NCBI GenBank assembly: GCA_030323885.1
Contig: CM059187.1
Location: forward strand, 138,480,415 to 138,544,414
Direction: 5' to 3'
Origin: Branchipolynoe longqiensis
Lineage: Eukaryota; Annelida; Polychaeta; Phyllodocida; Polynoidae
Length of the DNA: 64,000 nt
Position numbers and translations under genes: made by a program. Of the stretch, positions 23,401 through 35,400 are shown piece by piece (the first letter of the stretch is position 1; each line of letters begins with the position of its first letter). The notes under the pieces are model-generated. The model was given only the letters and a program-made list of their open reading frames with translations, searched no databases and was not told the DNA's origin.

Positions 23401-26400
23401 GCAACTGACATAGGCCTAATAATACTTACATAACTTGTCATTCAACTGACGTGAACATAAATGTGCGAATCTGCGCAGGTTGTTTTCATTTAAGCTGAAA
23501 TTCCACTTGGGTCGTTTTCGTGGTAAATGGGGCCAATGTATTTCCCAGTATGTCATCATCATCATCATGCTGTCGGGCGCAATGCGACAAAGACTGCTTT
23601 CATTACTTGACTGCCGCTCTCCATTTAGGTCTCTGCTGTGAGAGTTGCACCCATGAGTCGGTCTTAATGTCTCTCAGCTTCAGGTTTCTCTTGATGGTAT
23701 CCTTGAACCGTAGACGAGGGCACCCTCTATTTCTGTAACCAGAAGACAGTTGAGACAGTATGTAATGGTCAAAAACAATTATGAAAAGAGTAGAGGAGTT
23801 ATTTTCTTTATAGAATTGGTATTCTTACACATTGGAGGGATAGATGTGAAAAAATTAAGGCCTAATGTGACATTACAAAAAAAGCCAACATGTTCATTCA
23901 AAAGATATGGTGTTTTAAAGGCATGAATTTGTTACATGGAGAATGTGGACTTTTCTACAGCCTACCAGACCTTTATTTTGCATGGGATATGCCCTGTTAA
24001 TCAATGAAATAATAAAAGAAGACTCTTACTTGAAATAAATATTCATTTTGTATGCATATATGTATTTTTTCTATCAAATATTCCATGGTGATTAAACTGG
24101 TTCTGGACATAACGGCCGTGTCCCATGCTTGTCCCATGCTTGTTAAATTAGGTTCTGGACATAACGGCCGTGTCCCATGCTTGTCCCATGCTTGTTAAAT
24201 TAGGAAATATGTTATCCTGGGAATACCAGAGCTTCAGTACAAAAACAGTAGCTATTGTTGCATGTGTAAGGCTATTTTCTAGTACCGTGGCTAGTAATAT
24301 CATTTTTCTACAAAGCTTTATGGGGAAAAAAATGAAGTTGAAGTTCCATATTGTTTTTGGTATCCCCTTCTATTGTGTTAAGTCCACAACTCAAAATTGG
24401 GAAGAATATAATCATCATATGCATATTTCGTTACAGTGCATGCCTACACTATGTGGATCACAATATAAAAATGTATTGTTTCATGCTTGATTAATAAATC
24501 CACACTTGGTGATTAATAAGTCCACACTTGCAGCTGGCTACTCAATTAGTTCTTGTTTTTCTGACAAAATAGTAACCTCAACTATCTTTTCCTTCACGTT
24601 ACCAGTATATATATATATATGGACAACAGGTGGATACTCAGCGGAAAAAATTAGGAAAATACACAATATTCATTTTTGACCCTCATGTAACACAATAGCC
24701 CCATTTACCATGAAAAAAACCCATATTATACGCTGCATGCGAATGCGACAAAACCCCATTCACACCGATCGGTCCATTAAGCAATTCATTTTGCCTCCAC
24801 ACATTCACATTCGCAACTGGACATATGGAAGCACCACCGTGCGTTCACATGCTTTTCCATTTTTGTTGTCGCATTTGCAATCACGTACCACATACCACAC
24901 ATATGGAACCTTAGCTTTAGAATTACGTGCGTTACAAATCCATGGCCCGTCTATAATCGACATCCAGACATAAGATGGCAGAATAGCAAAAGAAAATATG
25001 AAAATCTGAATGATGGGTTTATCTTAAATTGCTTCAAGCCTGATTTACATTGTTGACTTGATCAACTGAGCTGTTCACAATTTGTTTTGGGGTACATTCG
25101 TTGTTTAAGCCGGGGAAATTTCAGTCGCAGACGACTGGTCTTCCTCATTCCACTGCTCCTTGCCCTATCCTAGTAATGCCGAGCACCTGGCTGGGAAGCA
25201 ACAAGTATCAATTTTTAAGTCATTGGTTTGACTCGACCAGGATTCGATCCCATGATCTACCAACACAGGAGACGGACGGTCTAATTCATTCAGCCATCAC
25301 ATCATGATCAAATATGACTATTCATGGTCTGTATATCTTGAAACAACCTATCCTCTACAAGTTATTTAGGTCCAATCAAGGCTGAGGGTCACTGTAGTCA
25401 AGGTATGACCATTATTGTCATTTCGTCCTGATCACCGTTCTCAGCTGTTAGAGTTATTCTTAGTAGTTCTATGTGCAATACCACAGTTGAAACGTCTAGA
25501 ATTTTAATGCATTGATGAAATACAGTAAATGTTTATTTATGTAAAAAGTATATGTTAGAATCAAATAACCAGACCTTTATGGTTATTGTAATAAATAACA
25601 TGATACATATGGTAACCTAACCACACTGAGGTTAATTATTCTTTAATCCATACATGCACCACTCAGTGAATCAACACTTATGACAATCTTGTATTTAAGT
25701 TCCATGTTTTAACACCAGGAAGTTTTCATCGGAATGAGGCCTATCCTACATGAAGCGCTCATAGGTCAGTACTTATCTAAAAGGTTTCCTGGATATTTTT
25801 TAATTCAAGTTGCACAATTCGATGCTTTTGAGTGTCTGCCTTTGATTTTTTGTGTTAAAAAAAAGATAAATATATTAAATTGATCCGTTATAACCTACTT
25901 GATTGTATTTGGAAGTAGTTTTTATTTTAAGAGATTCCATTTGGAGATATTTGAGGTGAAAAGATGCTAAATTAATGTTGGTGTGCACACCAAAATGATG
26001 GACATAAGCTTTGTTTATCTATTTACAAGTATAGCAGCATAATACCGAATCTCCAAGCTGCAATAAATATAACTAAGTTCTCGATATATACTATCAAATT
26101 AACGTGAGTTTATGGGTTTAGAAAATTTGATGTTTTCATCACATTATGCAGCTTTAAGTGTTTCAGAATCCCCAATGGTTCATAGGTCACAACTTATCTA
26201 AGCGGTTTCCTAGATACGTCTGAAGTAAAGCTGCATAGTCCGATGAAAACGTCGAATTTTCAAAAGCAAAACAATTATATTGATTTGATTCTGCATATCT
26301 GACTTAGATACTTGTTCACTTATTAAACAGTTGTCACCACATAGAAGGGAATACTGAGGCAATTTAATTGAACCTCTCACTGCAGAAACCTATGGTGTCT

Positions 26401-29400
26401 GAGTTTTGGTGTGCTTGCCAAAATTAATTTTGCATGCTTACACTTCAAATATCTAAAAAAAGTTAGCCATTTAAAATAAAAGCTACTTCAAACTAAAGTA
26501 ACGTAGATTACAGCAATCAGCCTATTGTAATTATCTCAGAAAATGCTAGAAACCCAAAACCAGCGGACTATGCAGCTTTAAGTATATCAGAATTCCCAAT
26601 GTTCTGTGGTTGCGAACTGTAGTTCCATCTCACCACCTCCAGGTGTGGTGCTGCGCAGTACAACCATGCTTGTGACTGTTCCTCCAGTGCCTGGTGTTAA
26701 CAGCACTCTCTACCACCCTCTGGACGGATCTGTGCCCCTCATCGTCACCGGACATGCCGTGGAGGTAAGATGCATTCTGGGCCAAGGAAATATGGATATA
26801 TAAATTGAATCTTGATATTCCCCAGGGGATCCTTCCCCATTAAAGCTGCATAGTCCGATGAAGAATCAAATTACCTAAACCAAAACACTCACCTAGATTT
26901 AATTTGATATCGCTAATTAAGGCCCTGTCACACTATGACGTAATGACGTCAACATAGGGAGAACGTGAAGAACGTTGAACTTCTCGGCGTAGTATGCAAA
27001 TTTGGGCACAAGTTGAACGTGGATGCAGCGTAGTGGACGAGAGCATAACGTTGGTAAAGCGTAGTGATACCGTCATTCAACGAGAGAGGACAACGTCATT
27101 ACGCTCACGGAACGTTATGAACGTTATTCCATCGCCAGAAGAACGTTACGTGACGTTACATACATCATGAGACGTTGAATGTATGTTGAATGCACATTCT
27201 CCTGACGTTCTCCTGACGTTCCCATTACGCGACGTGGGCATTTGCACTGGGTTTAATGTGGGTCAACGTAGTGGAACGTAGTTGAACGTAGTGAGCAGCG
27301 TTGGAATAACGTCCGTTTAATGTCATTGACATTCACTGAATGTGAACAGAACATACGGCGAACATAAACCCTTACGTTCGAGCTACGTCAAAAGTTTTGA
27401 ACATGTCCAAAACTTTGACGTAACTCGACGTAACACGACGTAATGTGACGTAGCTCGATGTCATTCTAACATCATTCTGCCGTCATCATAACATAACCCA
27501 ACGTACGTCAACGTAATGACGAAAGATGACCACGTTAGGCTCACGCTGGCTCACTACGTCGTAGTGTGACAGGGGTTTTAGACACTGGTGCACTTATCAA
27601 ACATTTGACACCACATAGAATGGAACATGAAGTCAATTTAATAGAACCTCTTACTGCAGAAGGCTGTGGTCTCAGAGTTTTGGTGTGCTTGCCAAAATTA
27701 TTTTGGTATGTTTGCACTTCTAATATCTTAAAAGTAAGCCGTTTAAAATGAAAGTTACTTCAAACTAAAGTAAAGTAGATTATAGCGATCAACCTAATGC
27801 CCCTGTCACACTACGACTTAATGACGTCAGCATAGGGAGAACGTGAAGAACGTTGAACTTCTCGGCGTAGTATGCAAATTTGGGCACAAGTTGAACGTGG
27901 ATGCAGCGTAGTGGACGAGATCGTAACGTCGGTAAAGCGTAGTGTTACCGTCATTCAACGAGAGATGACAAGTTCATTACGTTCACGGAACGTTATGAAC
28001 GTTATTCCATCGCCAGAACTACGTTACCTGATGGCGAAACGTTGAAGTACGCTGAACGTACGTTCTCCTGACGTTATCCTGACGTTATCCTGATGTTATC
28101 CTGACGTTCCCATTACGCCACGTGGACGTTTCCACCGGGTTTAATGTGGGTCAACGTAGTGGAATGTAGTCGAACGTAGTTGAACGTAGTGACTAACGTT
28201 TTAATAACGTCGGTTTAACGTCATTGACGTTCACTGAACGTGTACAGAACGTACGGCGAACGTAAACCCTTACGTTCGCGTCACGTCGAAAGTTTTGAAC
28301 AGGTTCAAAACCTTGATGAGTGCCAACGTAACACGACGTAACATGACGTAGCTCGACGTCAGTCTAACGTCATTATGACGTCATCAAAACGTAACCCAAC
28401 GTAATGATGAAAAATGACCACGTTAGGGTCACGTTGGCTTGTTACGTCGTAGTGTGACAGGGGTATAATATATTTATCTCAGAAAATGACAGAAACTCAA
28501 AACCATCGGACTATGTGACTTTAACTTAGTTTAAGTGAGTACAATGTAAGCGGCTTATCTGTATTTTTCATAGTTGTTTTCAATACGAATATAGCGGACA
28601 CAATGGCTAAATCAGTGAAGAGTGCTGATCGGCTTCCCATGCGAGAGGTTATAAGATTGAACCATCACCAAGTCAAGCCAATGACTTACAAAATTGAAAC
28701 ATGCTACTATCTAACCTGGCAATTAGCATTAATCAATATTAGGATAAGAGGGATTTGTTTGCTCGGTAACACGATAATGTGATTGAGAGGGATATCAGGG
28801 TCATTGTGACTTGTGCCAGCGGCATAGTGAGGCAGCACTACACAGTCTTCATAAGGTACTAGCTCAGTGTCCAGATAATGTGACTGGGTGGGTTAGCGGG
28901 CAATGGTGCTGGCAGCGTGGTATCTCAGTGGGACAGCGCTGTAAAGCTGCCATGACTGCACAATCAATATCACAGGTTTGTATTCGTTCTAATACCTTAG
29001 ATGTTGCTAGGATGTAAAACCACAATAAACAGACAGGCATTTAGAGAGTAGGGGCACTAGTACTAATGGTCGGCTTATATTCTATCTAGGTATCTCAATA
29101 GGAATTTGTTGAAAATGTACTTAAGCTAAGATTCCGTATACACGGTAAGTGAATGCGACAGAAATGCATCCACTTTGCCATCCACGTATTCGCATTCACA
29201 TTCGCAACCAGACATATGGAAGCACCACTGTGCATTTACATGCTTTTACATTTGTTGTCAAATTTGCATACTGCATACCGCATATATATGGAATTTTAGC
29301 TTTACTCCGTACAAATGTGACATTTCCCTCTATGTTTTCTTATGCAGGTCATTAAGTACATGCTTTTACATTTATTGTCACATTCGCTTACCGCATACCG

Positions 29401-32400
29401 CATATATATGGAATTTTAGCTTTACTCTGTACAAATGTGACATTTCCCTCTATGATTTCTTACGCAGGTCATTATTTACATCCTTTTACATTTATTGTCA
29501 CATTCGCTTACTGCATACCGCATATATATGGAATTTTAGCTTTACTCCGTACAAATGTGACATTTCCCTCTATGTCTTCTTCTGCAGGTCATTATTTACA
29601 TGCTTTTACATTTATTGTCACATTCGCTTACCACATACCACATATATATGGAATTTTAGCTTTACTCCGTACAAATGTGACATTTCCCTCTATGTTTTCT
29701 TCTGCAGGTCATTAAGTACATGCTTTTACATTTATTGTCACATTCGCTTACCGCATACCGCATATATATGGAATTTTAGCTTTACTCTGTACAAATGTGA
29801 CATTTCCCTCTATGATTTCTTACGCAGGTCATTATTTACATCCTTTTACATTTATTGTCACATTCGCTTACTGCATACCGCATATATATGGAATTTTAGC
29901 TTTACTCCGTACAAATGTGACATTTCCCTCTATGTTTTCTTATGCAGGTCATTATTTACATCCTTTTACATTTATTGTCACATTCACTTACCGCATATAT
30001 ATATGGAATTTTAGCTTTACTCCGTACAAATGTGACATTTCCCTCTATGTTTTCTTCTGCAGGTCATTATTTACATGCTTTTACATTTATTGTCACATTC
30101 GCTTACCGCATACCACATATATATCGAATTTTAGCCTTACTCCGTACAAATGTAACATTTCCCTCTATGTTCTCTTCTGCAGGTCATTAACCAGTATTTC
30201 TACGGAGTGACGTTTATGTGGACCATTATCTACGCGCTGGACATATTGCTGCAGCTATTACATAAGGAGATGTACGTAAGCCCACAGTATCACACTGATG
30301 TCTATAAACTCCTGTGTAAGATCCCATGATGTTGCAGTCACACTACGACGACAAGGACGACAACAAGGACGACGAGTGACCAATGACCAAAACCCGATGA
30401 CATATGCAAATTCGGGCCAAGTTGGACGACACTCGGACGATATCCGGACGACAGCCCGACGACATCGGAACGACAGACCGGACGACAGCAGGACGACAGC
30501 GGGACAGGACAGGGCTTGGTTGGTTGGTTGGTTGTTTGGTTGTTGGTTGGTTGTTGGTTGGTTGGTTGTTGGTTGGTCATTGGTTGGTTGTTGGTTGGTT
30601 GTTGGTTGGTTGGTTGTTGGTTGTGTGTCTGTGTGTGTGTGTATGTGTGTGTATGTGTGTCTCTGTGTGTGTATGTGTGTATGTGTCTGTGTGTGTATGT
30701 GTGTGTCTCTTTGTCTCTGTGTGTGTCTCTGTGTCTCTGTGTGTGTCTCTGTGTCACACACATACAGACACAGAGACACACACACATAGATACAGAGACA
30801 CACACACAGACACACACATAGACACAGAGACACACACACAGACACAGATACACACACAGACACACACATACAGAGAGACACACACCAGACACACACATAG
30901 AGACACAGAGATACACACATAGACACACACACAGACACACATAGAGACACACACAGAGACACACACAGAGACACACACAGAGACACAGATACACACATAC
31001 AGACACAGAGACACACAAAGACACAGAGACACACACACAGAGACACACACATAGACACAGAGACACACACACAGACACAGATACACACACAGAGACACAC
31101 ACAGACACAGACACAGAGACACACACACAGACACACACATAGAGACACCGATACACAGAGACACACACAGAGACACACACACACAGACACACACAGAGAC
31201 ACACACACAGAGACACACACATAGACCAACTGGAGCCAATTGGAGCGGGCGAGACGCGACGACAACGGAATGGCAGCGTAACGGCAATGACGACAGCGTA
31301 ACGGCAACGACGACACCATAACCACACCGTAACCACACCGTAACCACACCGTAACCACACCGTAACCACACCGTAACCACACCGTAACCACACCGTAACC
31401 ACACCGTAACGAGATGCGAACGACTTCTGTTGTCGTCGAGCTACGTCAAATTTTTTCAACATGTTCAAAACATTGGCGACACCCTGGCGACAACCGACGC
31501 CAGAGGAGGAAATTTGACATGTCGTGGCGACACTCGAATGACACCGTAACGACACCCGACGACAGACCAATAGTCCAACTCGTTGGGGTGTCGTCGCCCT
31601 TGTCGTCGTAGTGTGACTGCAAGATAACTCAGACCCCAACAGACTCCAGACTCTCCAATGCAGAGATGCCAACTGCTCTAATTTTGAGGGAAGACCTCCG
31701 ATTTTGGCTACTCTCCTCCGATGTTATGATTCCATGTGCAAATCTCCTGTTTTTCACTCTCACCCACTTAAAAAAAAAATCAGCTAATACGAAAGGCAAA
31801 ATCAGCTACTTACAACAGCTTAAAGCCATCAACACCTAATGGCAAGCAGAGCCTAGAAAATGACACGTATACACATGGTGGGATACATGGTGGGACTTGT
31901 ATGAAAAAGTATATAATATAATTATATATACATATTAGATATTGTATGATTATACTGTCATGATATATGTCCGATTGTTGTGTCGCTTGTTTCTGCACAA
32001 AAACGAAATGCTTAATAAGTGCACCAGTATCTAAGTTACATATGTAGAAGCAAATCTAGGGGAGTTTTTGGTTTTGAAAATTGTATACGTTCATCGCACT
32101 ATGCAACTTTAAAGTTGCATAGTCCGATGGTTTTGAATTTCTGTATTTTTTCTGAGATAAATATATCAGATCAATCACTAGTATCTACTTTACATTAGTT
32201 CCAAGTTACTTTTATTTTAAATGGTAAACTTTTGAGATATTTTGAGTGCAAACATGGAAAATTAGTTTGGGCAAGCTTGCTAAAACTCTGACACCATAGC
32301 AGAAACAGGTTCTGTTAAACTGACTCAGTATTGCCTTCTATACAGAAACAAATGCTTAATAAGTGCATCAGTATCTAAGTTAGATATGTAAAATGAAATC

Positions 32401-35400
32401 TAGATAATTGGTTTGGTTTTGAAAATTTGATATTTCATCGGACTATGCAGCTTTAAGCTCAGCTAAATGTTAGATACTTCTGTACGGTTTCCAGGTCGTG
32501 TATAGTCTACCACGCCATCTGCTGGATTACCCCAGCACTAACCACCATCGGCAGTATTGTGGCCATAGCCAAGACTCCCGGGTCACCACACACGTAAGCT
32601 GACTGCATATTGTTGACACTAGTTAGTCTCCTTCAGAAGTACATTAATGCCAGCCTAGGTAGTTACAAATATAAAGTTTTGAGTTATTGCTTTGATCCAG
32701 AGGGTCTGAATCCCACGACCTACCAAACTAGGACCTAGCAACATCTGTGGCGTTCTCTGTGGAGGAGTGGTTAGAGTGTCTGACTTTTTTCTAGGTCAGA
32801 CTCCTAAACTGAGGGTTGGCGGTTCGATTCCCCGTGCCCCCAGCTCTGCCAATTTGGATTTCCAACGCTGTGTATAACTTACAGCGTCATCAAAGGCCGG
32901 TTGCTCTCATACCATGTCTATGTGGTGTGGGAGGTTAAAAATCCCTTGGGTCGGTAAAAGTGTAGACTCAGGCTTTCTATCGACCAGCAGTGGAATGAGG
33001 AAGACCAGTCATCTATGACTGAAATTTCCCCTGCTTAAACAACTAATGGACCCCCCCCCCCCAAAAGTCATATCAGGACGGGGAACACCATCATCAGTAT
33101 ATCAATAAGTATCAATGTATATCCTCATCATCCACCACTCATCACATGCTTATTGAAGTTATTCACTAATTTATTCATCATTGACATTATTACTGTGATT
33201 AACCTGTTAACTGAAGGTATTTACAGTTGGTTGTTGAAGTTTTATGATGACGTCAGAATGACGTTAGAATGACGTCGAGCTACGTCACATTACGTCATGT
33301 TACGTCGAGTTACGTCGAGGTTTTGGACATGTTCAAAACTTTCGACGTAGCTCAAACGTAAGGGTTTACGTTCGCCATACATTCTGTTCATGTTCAGTGA
33401 ACGTCAATGACGTTAAACGGACGTTAGTCCAACGCTGCTCATTACGTTCAACTACGTTCCACTACGTTGACCCACATTAAACCGGGTGGAAATGCCCACG
33501 TGGTGTAATGGGAACGTCAGGAGAACGTCAGGAGAACATCAGGAGAACGTCAGGAGAATGTCAGGAGAACATACATTCAATGTACGTTCAACATTTTGCC
33601 ACCGTCTCATGACGTATGTAATGTAAAGGAACGTAGTTCTGGCGATGGCGATGTTCCCTGAGCGTAATTACGTTGTCCTCTCTCCTTGAATGACGGTATC
33701 ACTACGCTTTACCGACGTTATGCTCTCGTCCACTACGCTGCATCCACGTTCAACTTGTGCCCAAATTTGCATACTATGCCATGAAGTTCAACGTTTTTCA
33801 CGTTCTCCCTATGTTGACGTCGTTACGTCGTAGTGTGACAGGGCCTTTACTGAACGCTTGGAACACTTCTACTTGTTGCAGGTGTGCTTATGGACGCTAC
33901 CTAATCACCCGCTACGTATTCTCTTTCATTCTTATGCTACTGGCCATGGTGATAAACCCCCTCATTTATATTTGCTGTAATAAAAAAAGTAAGTAACTTT
34001 ATTTACTCAGACGTCGTATTAAGGATGATATATTTTAATAAGTCACTATGACTATGAGGCTACGGTCCATATATGTGAGTTGTTGGAAACCCTCGGAGGT
34101 TTTGAAAATTTGAAATAAGTTTTCCAAGTCCTTGAAAATGCTTCAAAATCAATATTTCTTTTTGTAAAGAATTTTGAAAAGTTATTGAAAATCATGGATG
34201 ACAATAGAGGAATATTTGTTTATTTCACATATTATAATTGCATGCACATTTCTCACGCCGAACGTAGCTGGTAATTCCAGAACAACATAAAACATATATT
34301 TGCGGAATTGAATAGGTTTTAAAATATTGAAACCTGATGGCTCATGGGCTTGGAAACGTATTGGTGGATTATGGTATTGGAAGGTTACGGAATTAAGCTT
34401 AGCCAAAAATGTAGAAACTTTGATGAATCAATCTTGGGTATATTGATGGTGGGAATTCCTTGATTACATATGATAGTATCACTTGAATTGCTATGTGTGC
34501 TATAAAATATAAGTAGAGGGTTTTCGATAACATTTATCACGTTTGGAAATATGCCATTTGATGCAAACAGGCATCTGCAGAATACGCTAAGAATGCGATG
34601 GTTCAACTGTATATTTGAATGTACTTCCGGTTTTAGTTGATCGGCGCATGCGTGAGTCAGGGTTGATGGACAACCACAACCAGGCGGTAATGGCGGCACT
34701 CCGGAGGAAATATCTCACAGTCACCATGATCTTCACACTTTGGTCAGTACCTGTCCAGGAGAAGAGATGCAGAGAATATAATCAGCATGAATATAATCAG
34801 TAGATACACACTCATCTCATCTATGATTATTATATGGCCTCTGCATTACTGACGCTGTGACCCTATAGATCAAATATTCACCCCGCACCCATAATAGGGG
34901 TGAACTTAGATAAAAGATTCACTCCATACTACAGTAGTATGAGTAGGGGTGAAGAACAAACCTATATAATGGTGCTGTCACATTATGACGCTTCTCGCCA
35001 ACGCGCGTCGACGTATGCGATTTTTTGGTGGAACGTCGGGATACGTCAGGAAGCGTTACGCGTGCGTTAGGCGCGTGTTGGTATTTGTTGATGGACGGCG
35101 AGGATCGGCAGCACGCATCATCGCACGTCGAATGTGTTGTGCTTGCACAACACGTTCGACGTGCGACGACACGCGGGTGCCAGCATTATGGCGATGTTAG
35201 GGGCGCGTCGAGATACGTTAAACGTGCTGGAATAACGTTATGCGAATGGTAGGCACATGCCATGCGCATGTGAGGCTCGTTGCGCCAAACTGTTGCTTTG
35301 TTTGTTGTTGTTTTACATCCTAGCAACATCTAAGGTTATAACGGGACGGTGAGCCAAACTTCTTTTTTTTTTTCTCACTCGTCGATATACATTACCAAAA

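Larger units (their letters stand above)
20423..26642 (+). other. Intron 1 (6.2 kb), rich in repeats
   Basis: Holds an inverted SINE pair, a 42-54 bp minisatellite, further SINE pieces, a LINE 3' end, a 52-bp duplication and two copies of the TGCATAGTCCGATG MITE. No additional exon is needed for phase. Confidence 0.85.
26840..28524. mobile_element. MITE family M copy carrying two nested Harbinger-like MITEs
   Basis: Outer ends are TTAAAGCTGCATAGTCCGAT and CATCGGACTATGTGACTTTAA. Removing the inserts at 26920-27577 and 27798-28465 (with one target duplication each) leaves a family-M sequence of the usual ~350 bp. Confidence 0.82.

Noticed and set aside
29175..30014. 279-codon repetitive ORF (tandem [22 protein letters not shown] units)
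   Set aside because: It is the 120-bp intronic tandem repeat read in frame; the period is a multiple of three, and it contains splice acceptors rather than a start context or homology.
30258..31672. ORFs up to 444 codons on the minus strand and up to 172 on the plus strand
   Set aside because: Read through satellites inside the HM3 MITE; both strands are open simultaneously.
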